From positions 105,633-169,632 of the forward strand of contig SAUG01000112.1 in assembly GCA_011316305.1 (NCBI GenBank): a stretch of 64,000 nucleotides of DNA, read 5' to 3'. How positions within the stretch are numbered: the stretch's first letter is position 1; every line of letters begins with the position of its first letter. The DNA comes from Rusavskia elegans. Its lineage: Eukaryota; Ascomycota; Lecanoromycetes; Teloschistales; Teloschistaceae. Positions 11,196 to 22,948 of this stretch are shown in pieces. Position numbers and translations under genes: made by a program. The notes under the pieces are model-generated. The model was not told where the DNA came from and did no database searches. It worked only from the letters and a program-made list of their open reading frames with translations.

Positions 11196-12514
11196 CTCCG
11201 TCTTTCAAGGCCGTTACGTGGCCTTCAACAGCGCCTGGCGACTTTTAGAGCCCACTCGTAGCAGGGCAGCCTCCAGTGGGGTTTTTTTGTGGGCAGCCGG
11301 TCAGCTGGGGCCACCTTCCACGGAGCTGCAAAGGAGAAGAAGCGTCGTCCCTTCAAGTACTTGGAAGAGCTGTTGGATCGAAGTCTTAATTGTACAAGGC
11401 CGCTTGCTCCCTGATCTGCTGTTTGCAAGAGGTCGCGGCCAGTCGGAGATCGAAACTAGGGAGATCCGTTATTGTGGCCGTACAGCTTGATTTTGGTTTC
11501 CACCTCTTTTGTATCGAGTTGTTGTGTCAATGGAAGATGCAGTTGGAAGGTGTTTGGAGTAGCATTGCCGTGCGGGAGGAAGGGAAGTCGTTATATGATG
11601 AGGAATCTATCGCAAAAAGCCCATTGTCAGCAATGCTCGAGTAAGCATGAGCTCTGCTACGATGTCTTGTCGTCTTAGCTGATCGGCAAGCTGCGTCTGG
11701 GCTGCAACAATCCGGAAGGTTTACCACAGCCAAAGCATCAAAATCAAAGGATGGGGCCAGGGATGATAGAGCTTACCTCCAGGCTGAAATTGAAGCTGTT
11801 GAAGAGCTGTTCTCCAGAAAGATGTCGGAGTAAGCCAGAAGGTGCGACTGTCAAGAGCTACGCCGACTTCGTATGGTACTGTGCACGGTTTGAATGCCTT
11901 TGATGTTCTTCTCAGCTGCTTGTGATGCGAGAATTGAGGATTAATTAGACGTCCAGCGTCGGTAGCTTCCTTTGTTCGGTTCGGGCGGGTTGCGGCACGT
12001 TGGATGTGAGAGGGCACAAAGAGCGGCTCGACTCTCCAGAATTAAGCTGTGACTCGTGTAGCTGAGAGGATCGAACCTGAGGTACAATGGTCACGTTGGA
12101 TTAGTCTGGGTTGCTCCCACGGGGCTCGACAGCGCTTCCGAGCTGCAACAATGATTGTGTGCAGATTGCAAAGAATGGAATGCAGTCTCCTGGAACATCC
12201 ATGACGCACTAATGCAGAACATTACCGGGACGTATGATACAGGAGTGATACAGGCACCCGCTTTGTTCCACACTGCTGGCTGTTTCATCAAGCGATCAGC
12301 CTGTCAGGGACACGGAATGGTGCGGCTGATCATCGGAGACTCACTTCACCCCCGCATTCATACCCTGGTCCGGATGTTTCTTACCGTTACGCCTACGGCT
12401 CCGACACCTTCCATTACTCACTCATGCGTCCTTCAACTGATGCTAAAGCTTTGATGATTCACTCCCAACTTGCAGCTGCGACCTTGTTTGATCCTTGTAT
12501 TTCCCTGGGCCGAC
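11196..12514. promoter_or_regulatory. 1.3-kb divergent region RhoGAP/BET2
   Basis: A long non-coding spacer. Several short open frames exist on both strands, but none has coding-like composition or supportable introns. It probably carries the promoters and long leaders of both genes. Confidence 0.45.
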
Positions 12515-13734
12515 ATGTCTCTGGTGTCTGGACCCGGCAGAGCACACGTGGCAGGTGGTAACCTTCCCAACGAGCTTCAGCTTATGGTTGAAAAACACGT
12601 AAAGTATATACAGAGTCTGGATAAGGTGAGTATTCCTCATCCACAATGAGACATGCAATGCTCATGACTAACAGCGGAAAGATGAGCTCGAATACTGGCT
12701 GACCGAACATCTTCGCCTCAATGGCGTCTACTGGGGGTTAACAGCTCTACATCTTCTGGGACATCCGGATGCCCTTCCCCGAGACGAGACCGTCGAGTTT
12801 GTCCTGTCTTGTCAGCATGACAACGGAGGCTTCGGACCAGCTCCTGGCCATGATGCACACATGCTGTACACTGTTAGTGCAGTCCAGATTCTTGTCACAG
12901 TCGACGCCTTGGATGAGCTAGAAAAACGAGGAAAGACTGGCCGAGAGGGTGTGGGCAGATGTATGCAAGGCTCATCTCAGAAGCTAAAAGCTCATTTCTG
13001 ACTCTTTCTGCCAAGATATCGCCCAATTGCAGAACGGAGACGACGGATCTTTTGCTGGTGACGAATGGGGGGAAACCGACACTCGCTTCCTCTTTGGGGC
13101 CTTGAACGCTCTGTCTCTATTGCGACTGCTCACTTACATCGACGTAACCAAGGCGGTGTCATATGTCCATGCCTGTGCAAATTTCGACGGCGGCTACGGC
13201 GTGAGCCCTGGTGCTGAGTCTCACGCAGGGCAGATCTTCGTATGCGTAGGAGCTTTGGCCATTGCAAATCGATTGGATATCGTGGACAAAGATCGACTGG
13301 GAAGCTGGTTAAGTGAGCGACAACTTGACAATGGCGGCTTGAACGGAAGACCGGAAAAGCTCGAGGATGTTTGCTACAGCTGGTGGGTGATGAGCAGCCT
13401 TGCGATGATTGGCAAGCTTGATTGGATTGATAAGGACAAGTTGGCGAACTTCATCCTACGATGCCAGGTAGGCTTGACAACTACCTCTGCGTTCTATCCT
13501 GACCAGTCCCAGGACCCGGAGCTAGGAGGCATCGCCGATAGACCAGGCGATACAGTAGATGTATTCCACACAGTCTTTGGCATTGCTGGGCTAAGCTTGA
13601 TCGGCTATCCACGTCTCAAGCCGGTTGATCCAATATAGTAGGTCCACCTCCCGTGCGATCTCCACTACTTGCTGATGTGCCTTGCTCATAGCTGCATGCC
13701 ACTAGACGTTGTGAACAGGGCTCTAGGTAGGTAA
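12515..13734 (+). CDS. BET2: Rab geranylgeranyltransferase beta subunit
   Basis: The catalytic beta subunit of type II protein geranylgeranyltransferase, which prenylates Rab GTPases with an alpha subunit and Rab escort protein in the cytosol. Five exons: 12515-12625, 12675-12960, 13016-13467, 13513-13637 and 13692-13734. Introns of 45-55 nt all keep frame, giving 338 residues (yeast Bet2 is 325). Prenyltransferase repeats are clear: [76 protein letters not shown]. Zinc ligands are expected in LEDVCYSWW (Asp, Cys) and VDVFHTVFG (His). The last tiny exon restores the family ending [18 protein letters not shown], which confirms the 3' splice. Confidence 0.95.
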
Positions 13735-14563
13735 GAAAGTGAAAAAACCGAAGCTTCTTTCTCGCCGCGTCCACAAGTCATCTTGTCCAAAGGTGATTGT
13801 CTCCAACGTCTCTTGCCATCTAATAACCCGCTTAGCCGCAAAAACAGTTGCATTTGGGATACAAGGCAGGAGTAGAGAAAGTATCCTGCTGCAACACTGA
13901 AGCCCACAATTAGGACTTCGACTCCTTGGTGGGCTCATTATGGCAGGGTACAGTCGCAGTGCTCTCATGTTGTTTCAGATCTATTGATGTTGCTCTTACC
14001 GAGTAGCATCTGTCATGGATTGATGCGTGGTGACAACATTGTAGTATCATCTGCGCAGCCAATGCTATTGATCCCAATCATTTCGTCTGCTGGCGTCCTC
14101 GTTCAGCCTAAGCCCCTTCACTGGAAGGCAAGAAGGGGTTGTAAGTTGACTAACTAACACATCAGCCGTTTAATAATACATTAGCAATCGATGAGACGGA
14201 ATCCTATGTCGAGGTACCGATCGTTGTTGGCCTCTCGTGGTGTTGTGTTTTCTTAATCGGTAGGCTGAATGAGAAGGTTGTTTAGCAGACCAGGGGATAC
14301 GGGTCGTGCCTCCCCTTCAAATCGCCCTGGATGTGCTTTCTGATGTGGGTTTAAATATCCGCTTGCTCATTCCTGCTGATCTCGTTCCATTCCAAGATTA
14401 CCCTCGACATCCATTTCGGAAAGAAAGACTTACCCAACTCGCTCCTTGTTCATGATCTGGGGAAGAGCGTTGATATTGGCTGGGCCTCAGAAAGAAGCAA
14501 TTCCGTCTGCTTCGTCATTGCTTCCCCGTGGCTACAGTTTTGCTTGCATAGTCAACTGCTACC
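13735..14563. promoter_or_regulatory. Intergenic, upstream of C2H2 gene
   Basis: About 830 bp between tandem plus-strand genes. It contains BET2 3' flank and a CT-rich leader before the ATG at 14564. No further gene was seen. Confidence 0.4.
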
Positions 14564-16693
14564 ATGAGTTCAGTTCCTCTCCACTGCCATATTTGCCCAA
14601 AGCAGCCTGACTTCAGCGACGTTTCTCATTTACTCACCCATATTGGATCGAAAGGCCATCTGTCAAACTACTTTAAAGCTCAGGTTCGCAGCAATCAGGA
14701 TGCATCGGTCCGCCAGCAGCTCGATGTTTACGAGCGATGGTATACGGAGCATCAGATCGAGAAACTTCTGTCACGGCGAATGGTCTTGAAGGATTCCAAA
14801 AAAGCCAATGGCGTCGCCAGAGCCACCAAGCGAGAGAGATCCGCTTCAACCAAGCATACGAAACCCTCGCAGACTAACAACAAGAAGGTAGCACCCGCAA
14901 AGAGATCCGAGCTTCCAGCCAAAGAAGAAGCCGAAGCTGTCATCGATCCGCAACTGTCACAGTCGACGACGATCGTACCTCGGAACGCAAATCCTCGTCA
15001 CCCGCAGTCGCCCCCGAGCTCCCCAGGCTTTGACATCACCTCGATCCGTCATGCCCCGAACCCGCCCATGCGTTCCTTCTATGCGCCAAACCAAAGACCA
15101 GCTGGAGCAACAGGTATTGAGCAGCAGCGACTTGAGGCTTCGACGCAAACCAACCCGGCTGCAGACGGACAGATGGTTGCATCAGATACTGAAACTGTTG
15201 ATGATCTTTCCGCGAGGCAAAGCATGGAGCCACTTTACCCAGAGCCACCGGTGATACAAGCCATCGACGCACCATTGAAGACTCTGGAAATCCCTTCGAC
15301 CTCTTGTAAGAATGGCCGAGGACGACCAAGACGTGTAAAGAGCTATGAAGATACTTGCGAGACGGAAGAGATTGTTGCACCTCGAACGCCAGAGTTGAAG
15401 GGTATTTACTACCCAGGGATGTCACTCTTCGATTCGGCAAGCGCAGAAGCCCAAAAGAAGCGGAACCAACGGAAGAATGAATCAATTCTTGTCCAGATTC
15501 AGCAGGAGTCACTTGAGGTTGAATGTAATGAATACATTTACTGGCCAGACGGCTCGTTGAAGATGTGTCGTTTCATCACTGGTGACGTCCAGAGCAGCCC
15601 ATTCAAGGATGATACTCCGCCACCACCGCCACCCAAGCGGCGTCGTGGAAGAAAAGCAAAAGCTGCCACCAGCAGTGTCAGACAAAGAACGCTTGAGGAG
15701 GCAAACCAGCCTCGAATCACTCAAAACGAGTCGTTGTACGGATCATTGACTAATCACCCCGAAGGGCCGACAATACCATCTACCGTGCATGACTCGTTGT
15801 CACCAGTTTTTGGCAATGAAATAGCCACTAAGACCAAAGAAGGGGGTGAAGAATGGCTTCTGAACATGGACGAACCTACTTCGGGAAGTCGTCATTTCTT
15901 TCCGATCTACTCGGATCCGGCAATGCCCAGTCCCGGTCAGGCTGGCAGTCCGATTAAGCAACACCCGAACCCGTTGAACCCATCTATGAGCCAGCATAAT
16001 TCTCGTTCTGCAGATAACGCTTACCTAACCTGGCTCACGAGTAGCGATCGTTCACACGAGGCTAGAGGTCTGCCAAACGCCGTTGCCGAGCGCATGTCTT
16101 CAAGCTTCAACGGCCATAAGACGGGGCCGGCCGGAAGACCTATCCTCGGGACGTCGCAGCCTCGTCCACGGATTGTGTCTGGCGTTGAAAGCTTGCACGA
16201 TCATGCAAGCGATGGACACGGCCACCGTGACGCGAAGACTCTATCGCGAGATTTCCAGGCTTATGAAACGATCATGCAGACAAGACCTACCATGGGCCTT
16301 TCTGAATCTGCTTATCCAAGATTCAGGCCCGGGATGGAGAACCTTCCGCCATCGCTAGTATGTGCAGTGGAGACTGGTGGGAGCGCAGCGTGTGGAGGTT
16401 ATCCGACGGAAGTACAGAAATACTTCATGGTCAAGGACAATCAACGCGCACAGATATCCACGACACTGCCAGCAGAAATGGCCTTCGCAGGAATGAAGAT
16501 CCCTTCGGTGTACAGAGCTTCACTTAATCCACTCAACCCCAACGCTCATTTGCGCCAATCGCTACCCTACTCGAGCAATTACAAACCATCCCGGGGATAT
16601 GCAGGTACTTCCCCTGGCTATCGCAACTTTGCTACAGGCTTACCTCAAGTCTCAGGCTTCAAGAATGATAGTGACGACGGTTTCGGAATATGA
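14564..16693 (+). CDS. C2H2 zinc-finger / AT-hook nuclear protein, uncharacterised
   Basis: A single exon of 709 residues. At the extreme N-terminus is one C2H2 finger of the long-linker type: C8-x2-C11-x14-H26-x5-H32 (HCHICPKQPDFSDVSHLLTH...). The H-x5-H spacing resembles U1-type or RNA-binding fingers. Two AT-hook-like motifs follow, GRGRPRRVK near residue 247 and KRRRGRKAKA near 358. Between them lies an ordered-looking block (about 310-345: LEVECNEYIYWPDGSLKMCR, FITGDVQSSPF). The remainder is Ser/Pro/Asn-rich and likely disordered. It is probably chromatin-associated. I do not recognise a named orthologue. A finger-plus-AT-hook layout suggests binding to AT-rich DNA, but that is inference. 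Confidence 0.82.
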   Translation: MSSVPLHCHICPKQPDFSDVSHLLTHIGSKGHLSNYFKAQVRSNQDASVRQQLDVYERWYTEHQIEKLLSRRMVLKDSKKANGVARATKRERSASTKHTKPSQTNNKKVAPAKRSELPAKEEAEAVIDPQLSQSTTIVPRNANPRHPQSPPSSPGFDITSIRHAPNPPMRSFYAPNQRPAGATGIEQQRLEASTQTNPAADGQMVASDTETVDDLSARQSMEPLYPEPPVIQAIDAPLKTLEIPSTSCKNGRGRPRRVKSYEDTCETEEIVAPRTPELKGIYYPGMSLFDSASAEAQKKRNQRKNESILVQIQQESLEVECNEYIYWPDGSLKMCRFITGDVQSSPFKDDTPPPPPPKRRRGRKAKAATSSVRQRTLEEANQPRITQNESLYGSLTNHPEGPTIPSTVHDSLSPVFGNEIATKTKEGGEEWLLNMDEPTSGSRHFFPIYSDPAMPSPGQAGSPIKQHPNPLNPSMSQHNSRSADNAYLTWLTSSDRSHEARGLPNAVAERMSSSFNGHKTGPAGRPILGTSQPRPRIVSGVESLHDHASDGHGHRDAKTLSRDFQAYETIMQTRPTMGLSESAYPRFRPGMENLPPSLVCAVETGGSAACGGYPTEVQKYFMVKDNQRAQISTTLPAEMAFAGMKIPSVYRASLNPLNPNAHLRQSLPYSSNYKPSRGYAGTSPGYRNFATGLPQVSGFKNDSDDGFGI

Positions 16694-18122
16694 AGCGTTT
16701 GCTGATTGAGAATTATGAATGCTTGGCGTCCGGAGAGAAGGCTGTCAAGACATTGTCAGGGAAAAGGGGCAAGGGTCAGTCTATGTAAATGTCGTAACGG
16801 ATGTGGGAATGGAGTGATCTTGCTGGACGAGACTCAACTTCTCGTATGAGTTCCACAACGTGTGGAAGGATCGTTCATTATCAGGTTACCTGTTTCTTTC
16901 GTGATTTGGAGCATACTGCAACAGTATAGGGATCGCACCCCTTTGTGGAGGAGGTTTACATGTAGAGTACGCTTGCTTTTTGCGCTTCGAGTTGAGGGAT
17001 ACATACGTACTTGCCTTTATCAAAAGCAGCATTGACTATCATGCGCAAGATCCCGCTACTCGTCCACCTGAAGATATGCATGATGATCATTGACTACCTC
17101 GACTGGATCATAGCTTTTAGAATGGTCGAGATAACCATTAGATGACTGACCAGTTTGTTGGTGTTGTTGTATTCCTGGACCGTTCTAGCTGCTGAGGCTA
17201 TCTCGGAGTCAGTTTTCAGGTCACCGAGGCTAAATTACATGCAAGAGAATCTAAAGTCTCTGCCCCTTTCACGACCGTAATCGCGAGTTGGGTATGTGCC
17301 GAAAACCATACGCAATACCAGAAACAAATGCTCAACCCCCGGAGTCCCAATGCAGGCTATGGTCTGATCCCTTTCATCCCAACTCCGAGTTTGAACACGA
17401 ATCCAAATCATGCCAAACGCCTAAAGCAGAGCTCGAGATCTTTCGTGGTATGTGAACTGTGATGGTGTTGATGGGAGGACTATTGCTATTAGCCCTTTGT
17501 TGCCTCGGTTGCTTGCCAGCACGACATGATCGACTTATACAAGGCACGTAGACTAGACGATATACATAGGTGGCACCAAAACCTAATCAACGTTTAGCTG
17601 GAACGACTCAAGTGCAGGTCGTCGATGAACCAGGGAGGTACAATACCAATAGCATAGGACTGTTTGAGCAGCCCGGTGCTGTGCATGAACCTGGCAGCTC
17701 CTGCCATGAGAGCCGGGTCCGAAAAGATCTTCTTGGTCCATTTCGTCAGCTGCCTGACAGCACGTCAAGGACCGATACTCAGTATCTCATGACGTCGTGG
17801 TTGTGATTGCCGCACGTGGCTGCCGAGGAGGCTCCTTTGCTTGATCTGAGTGCCATTGGTGTGCTTGCCGCTGCCAAGACGGCAGGACGGGACACGATAA
17901 AGCTTATGTAAGGTAAATTCGAGAAGCGGGGAACCGAGGCCGCCCGTCCTCTCGTTTTGCTTCTCCTCGAGTACTAGAGTGCTATGCAAAGATCAGCATC
18001 CCCTGCCTCCCGACCGATATGCCAACCCTTATCCGCCTCCGTGGCACATCCTTCCCCTCTTTCTCCAGTTGTCCTGCTTCATTCTTTCTTCTGCAAGTAC
18101 TTCCTAGCCGCAGAATACCACC
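16694..18122. promoter_or_regulatory. 1.4-kb intergenic, upstream of transporter
   Basis: No convincing gene. HGATAR-type sites occur at 17895-17900 (CGATAA) and near 18029 on the minus strand (GGATAA), which would suit nitrogen-regulated GATA control of an ACS-family permease. Such short sites also occur by chance. Confidence 0.35.
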
Positions 18123-19796
18123 ATGAGTTTCTCAGAGAAGCGAGATAGTGACAGCGGGCACTCACCTTCGGACGACGAAAAGAAAGTAGGCGCGAGTCCT
18201 GGCCAATTCCAGGCTCTCGGCCACGCCGACCTCCCTCCTGACCCTGATGCTGGTTTGAGCCAAGAGGAGAAGGCGAAGATCGTTCGTTGACAAACACCGC
18301 ACTGAAGCGTCCCATGCACTGACACCGCGCAGGATAGGCGACTGCTCTGGAAGCTTGATTTGCGCCTGATTCCATGGCTCTGCCTCCTCTACCTGATCAG
18401 CTTTCTCGACCGCACCAACATTGGCAACGCTCGTCTCGTCGGTCTCGAAGATGACCTTAATATCACTGGAGGCCAATACAACGCCGCCTTGTCCCTCTTC
18501 TTCGTATCTTATTCGCTCTCGGAACCATTGACCAACGTTCTCCTCAAGCGGCTTCGTCCAAGCATCTTCATCCCGGCCATCATGGTTCTATGGGGCATCT
18601 GCATGACAACCATGGGCCTCGTGCATAACTTCCAGGGCTTGATGGCTGCCCGCTTCTGGCTGGGTCTGGCAGAGGCCGGTCTCTTTCCCGGTATCAATTA
18701 CTACCTGTCATGTTGGTACAAACGCAACGAGTTCGGTATTAGGGCGGCCATCTTCTTCTCCGCAGCCGCAGTGTCCGGATCCTTCGGTGGGCTTTTGGCA
18801 GCAGCTATCGCCCAGATGGACGGTGTTGGCGGTAAAGCCGGCTGGTCATGGATCTTCATTCTCGAAGGCATTGCAACCATCCTGGTCGGGGTAGCATCCT
18901 TCTGGATGGTCTTCGATTTCCCCGACGAAGCCACCTTCCTCTCTCCTGTCGATCGCGAACGCGTAATCAGACGTCTCAAGGAAGATCAACAATCGTCGGC
19001 CGAGCATGAAGAGTTTCAGATGAGTTACTTGTGGGCTTCGGTCAAGGATTGGAAGACATGGCTCTACGCGGTCATTTACATGGGTGCCGATGGTCCTCTG
19101 TACGCCTTTTCCCTCTTCCTGCCAACCATCATCGGCCCCAACGGTCTTGGGTTCGCAGGCACCAGAGCTCAGCTATTGTCAGTCCCACCTTATGCCGCCG
19201 CCGCTTGTCTGACCATCTTGATTGGCTACGTCGCCGATCGGACGCATCAGCGGGGACTCTGCAACGCGGGTGTGTCGATACTCGGGGTCATCGGTTTCGC
19301 GATGTTGCTGGGATCCAAGGATCCCGCCGTTCAGTACGCGGGCACTTTCCTGGGTGCGTTGGGCATCTACCCTTGTATCGCGAATACCATCACATGGGCC
19401 AGCAACAACACCGAAGGAGTCTACAAACGTGGAGTGACGCTCGGATTCGTGATCGGATGGGGCAATCTAAATGGCGTTGTCAGCAGCAATATCTATCGCA
19501 GGAAGGACGCCCCTACGTATTACGTGGGCCATGGAGTCGTCTTTTCGTATCTGGTGTTGTTCCTGCTCGGTGGCAGCACCTTCATGTATTTCCTGCTTAG
19601 ACGCGAGAATGCTAATCGACGGGCTGGCAAGCGGGATGATTTGGTGGCTGGAAAGTCCGAAAAGGAGATCGAGGCATTGGGAGATGTCAGGTACGTCGAT
19701 CATATTCTCTTATTCCTTTCGATGCTTTTGAAACGTGTTAAGAGCTGTGAGTGCTGACTTTGAATGCTTAGGCCCAACTTCATCTATACGCTTTGA
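18123..19796 (+). CDS. MFS transporter, anion:cation symporter (Dal5/Tna1-like)
   Basis: A plasma-membrane proton-coupled uptake permease of the ACS family, whose members carry allantoate, nicotinate, pantothenate and related carboxylates; the substrate cannot be read here. Exons 18123-18281, 18333-19690 and 19772-19796 (introns 51 and 81 nt) give 513 residues. A hydrophilic N-tail (KRDSDSGHSPSDDEKK) precedes WKLDLRLIPWLCLLYLISFL and DRTNIGNARL, the ACS signature of TM1 and loop. MAARFWLGLAEAGLFPGINYYLSCWYKRNE (positions about 18640-18730) marks TM4, and WSWIFILEGI TM6. Twelve helices are apparent. The 8-codon last exon yields the family ending RPNFIYTL, which confirms the final splice. Two GATA-type sites lie upstream. 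Confidence 0.93.
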
Positions 19797-19997
19797 TGGC
19801 TTAGTAGCTTTCGAATATAGAGCCTGCAAATCTACATAGCCATGCCTCAATGCGCGTCCATCTTGCCCGTAATTTACCATTTACCATTTACACTTCAACC
19901 TTTTGAGAACTCATATCCTATTCATTTATCGTGAGTTGTAGAATACCTTCCTTCGCCCCTTTCTTTTCGATCAATTTCAAAAAGGCGATGCTGGCAG

Positions 19998-20336
19998 ATG
20001 ATTACCCTTCCCCATTTATACACCCAATTCCTAAAAATTTCTAAATCGCACTCAAAACATTACCATCGAATTGCAAGAGATAGAGGATTTGACTGGGTGG
20101 GAATATGGTGTACCAATATCGAGATGAGATCAGAGATCCAGAAGCCCGAACGTACTGTGCAGGAGATCAAAGCCAATGCAGCAGGTGGAATGGATATAGC
20201 GTATGCATACACAGTAAAAAATAACCCAAAGGAGTTTATAAGAAGTGTTGTTTGTAACCCTTGCCTTGCATTCTTTCTGGCGATGTGGGTTTTGATACTT
20301 GGCATTTTGAGATATCGTAGACTGTTATATAGGTAG
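19998..20336 (+). CDS. Doubtful small ORF with C-terminal membrane helix
   Basis: An ATG-initiated 112-codon frame about 200 bp downstream of the ACS transporter. The last 30 residues form one hydrophobic helix (LAFFLAMWVLILGI) followed by basic residues, as in a tail-anchored protein. There are no family matches by eye and codon use is AT-leaning. It could be chance or a transporter 3' UTR frame. Confidence 0.2.
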   Translation: MITLPHLYTQFLKISKSHSKHYHRIARDRGFDWVGIWCTNIEMRSEIQKPERTVQEIKANAAGGMDIAYAYTVKNNPKEFIRSVVCNPCLAFFLAMWVLILGILRYRRLLYR

Positions 20337-20581
20337 GTACCTTGGATGGTTATTTTGGTGGGGAGCAGGGCGGCAGCAGCAAGCTGTTTATAAATAAAAC
20401 CTAGTCATCTACCAGAGTTCACGATATACATGACCTATATATACTTGGTATTTGACAAACAAACGCTTGCCAGCTCCAGATCCTCCATACCCTTTTTCCT
20501 TTTCCGTTCCCGTTTCTTTCACTTCGTCTTAACTTGTTATGTTCCTTGGCACCAACAAGATTAGTTCAATCCTTCTGCTCT

Positions 20582-20599
20582 AAAAAAAAAAAAAAAAAA
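20582..20599. repeat. Poly(A) homopolymer, 18 nt
   Basis: An uninterrupted run of A followed by GAGAGAAAAG. A simple repeat with no sign of a transposon end. Confidence 0.8.
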
Positions 20600-21420
20600 G
20601 AGAGAAAAGCAAATGGAAGAGGAGAGCCCAGGATCGAAGGTAGAGGGAATCCCGAATCCTGAAATTTTCCGAATTTATTTCATTTCGTTTAGCGAGGTGG
20701 GTGTTCGATTTATCGATTTACGTTCTGCTTGGATGGCCAGATATTGATTGAGAATGGGGCTTGTGAGACGGCGCTATCCGAACCTGGTGCTGTGCTGGAC
20801 TGGACTGAGTGGGAAGAAGAAGATTTCATAGCTCATGTATAGGGTGATGCAGGGTTCTTTTGGGAAGTTCGAAAGGATTTTAGTGAGCTTGATCTCGCTA
20901 TATATTGGTATCATTTTGAGTAAATGTGGGGAAAGCGAAAGTCAGACCCGTAGCAACCAGCATCATTAAACCCATACCCTGCCTCCCGTGAGGTTGACGA
21001 CCATAAGGAGGCGACCTTTTCCGCAGCCGAATCGTAAGCAAACAAGCAAAGTAGGATGCATCCAGGCTGAATTATTCGTGGCCGTCGTTTGATATGTGAA
21101 GATGGTAAAATGTAGTGGTGTCCGGAAAGGGAAACCCATAAGACTCTAGGGTTCTGGGTTTGAATTAGAAGCTGATAATATCGCAATGCAGCAGCAGAAT
21201 CTCGAAAGCCAGATGTGGAACGGGCTATCAGTCGTAATGAAGACAAAACATCGTTAGGCCGCCTCATATGAGAAGACCGACATGGCTCCGTGAATGGCGT
21301 TCAGACGTTAGTCGATCCGCGGTGGGCTTTTACTGGTGTACTTCTGCGGACTCGAAGATCTCCTTTAGAGCATTAGCGATTCCCGAGAATAGCCACAGTC
21401 CAATGGCGGACCGAGGACGC

Positions 21421-22450
21421 TTACGATCTCCTGCTTTCGCCCTCTTTTCTGAAGCCTTCGATAATCTCCAGCATCGCTTTCCTCCCGTGGCTCGCATCGA
21501 TATGCTTGCCCCCCATGCTCATGCTGACCTTTTGTTCCTTGTCTGCCCTCATCAACTTCTTCAAAAGCAAATGCTTCATCTGGACGCAGACGAAGACGCC
21601 GCAATCCGAACTGTTCTCTTGCTGCGGACTATCGGGTAGATCAAGAAACTGCAATTGTTTGCCCAGCAATGTTCCTAGCTTCTTCGTTGTCGTGATCGCT
21701 TCTTCTCGGTTGGCAGGATTGAGACTGTCATAGTGGAAAGCCACCCCATCGACGATGCTGACAAGGAGTAGCGACCAGTGGGAGCCCCCTTCAGCTTGGT
21801 TGGCGTTGCGGCAGTCGTTGATGGGTAGGAAGATGTGCGTCGTTTTGGAGAAATTGGGAAGTGCGTCCTTGAGAGTCAAAGGGTTGGGAGTCTGAATAAG
21901 CATGAAGGACATGCTAGGACGAAGGAGGACGATGTTGCTGAAGCGATAATGGGCCAAATAGTCGCGCTCAAGGTATCTAGGGGGGCAGGGCATCGTAAGC
22001 TAAGTGCCATATGCTGGAACGCCTACATCCCGCATAACCGAGCAGGAGCATGCTTACTCTTCCCAAAATGCAATGACCTAATGGGAAGGCGTTAGCTGTG
22101 CTGTGCATGTAGCATCGGGGTTTACGTACATTGTCTGTCAACCAGTCATCCTTGAGAGTGACAACATCGTCCTTGGTCACTGTTGCCGCTCAGCATGACA
22201 ATGAGAGAGCAAGCTGTTCGGAAAGGCATACGAACGCCTCACATCGTGGTCTGTGAAGTTATCAGCCGGGCAAGTATTTCCTTGCTTGGAGTCGGTACGT
22301 ACAGCTTAGATATGGGTCATCTGGGTGCAGCTGCCCCTTGTGTCAGCCCAGTTTAGCCTGGCCACATACAGCTCCCTTGGTAGGAAAGGCAAGCTGGAAT
22401 TCGCAAGGGTATCGAACCCTCTTGAGGTGTTTGCCGAGGTTCCACCGCAT
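21421..22450 (-). CDS. Ulp1-type cysteine protease, NEDD8-specific (NEP2/DEN1/SENP8-like)
   Basis: It would process or remove the ubiquitin-like modifier NEDD8 (Rub1), tuning cullin ligases. Six exons: 22450-22370, 22330-22303, 22250-22236, 22179-22130, 22077-22058 and 21976-21421. Five introns of 39-81 nt keep frame; the product is 249 residues. Joined exons give DDPYLSYHDVRL, VVTLKDDWLTDNVIAFWEE and YLERDYLAHYRF, the conserved SENP8 N-lobe. The catalytic triad is visible: His in EGGSHWSLLLV (about H131), Asp in FHYDSLN (D148), Cys in SSDCGVFVC (C190), with the oxyanion Gln six residues before the Cys. The first exon and its unusually short 39-nt intron are the least certain part; the true start could differ. 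Confidence 0.88.
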
Positions 22451-22948
22451 GGTCATAAGCGAACACAGCTAGATTCCTCGAGAAGGTCCAGATAAACAGA
22501 CGATATTAGCAGCCCCCGGGTTCTGATTTTTCGGCTCGGTGGGTGGACGAGAGTAAGAGGTCTGGAATGGTGGATTCGATGGACCGGCAGAGGGGATTCG
22601 AGGGACGTAGAGAGAGATTGGTGTTCGTACACTTGGTTTCTGTCAAGGATTACAATGCCCTAGTTGCAAGACAAGACTGCGTTAAAGCATCGTTTGAACA
22701 TTGAATGCGAATTATCCTGGCTGCCCTGATCTACTAGCGTCTAAGGTAGGTACCGTCATATCTGTAGGGCTGATAACCTCAGCCCTGAGGACCCTTCAAT
22801 CATCGTCATGTTCCCCCTTTGTAGAACAAGTCTGATAAGATGATGTGGAAAAGTAGGAAGAACGGCACCAGCTTTAATACAGACGCCTCGCTAGGATATC
22901 CAGGGCCAACTCCGAGAAAGCCAACGCCGATCAACATGTCAAGCAAAA
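22451..22948. promoter_or_regulatory. NEP2 upstream / MCM7 3' region
   Basis: About 500 bp between tandem minus-strand genes. It contains a perfect 8-bp stem hairpin at 22766-22786. No coding segment was seen. Confidence 0.4.
22766..22786. repeat. Short perfect hairpin
   Basis: AGGGCTGA, loop TAACC, TCAGCCCT: a perfect 8-bp inverted repeat with a 5-nt loop, about 160 nt downstream of the MCM7 stop. It might be a 3' processing or regulatory structure, or chance. Confidence 0.45.

Larger units (their letters stand above)
19797..21420. other. Convergent intergenic, 1.6 kb
   Basis: Lies between the convergent transporter and NEP2 genes. It holds an 18-nt poly(A) run (20582-20599) and one doubtful small frame at 19998-20336. 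Otherwise nothing recognisable. Confidence 0.4.

Noticed and set aside
12060..12085. B-box-like GGTTCGATCC on the minus strand
   Set aside because: The flanking bases do not form a T-stem and no other tRNA parts are present.
22380..22430. tRNA T-arm-like GAGGG-TTCGATA-CCCTT on the minus strand
   Set aside because: No matching acceptor stem, D-arm or anticodon arm; it lies in a coding exon.
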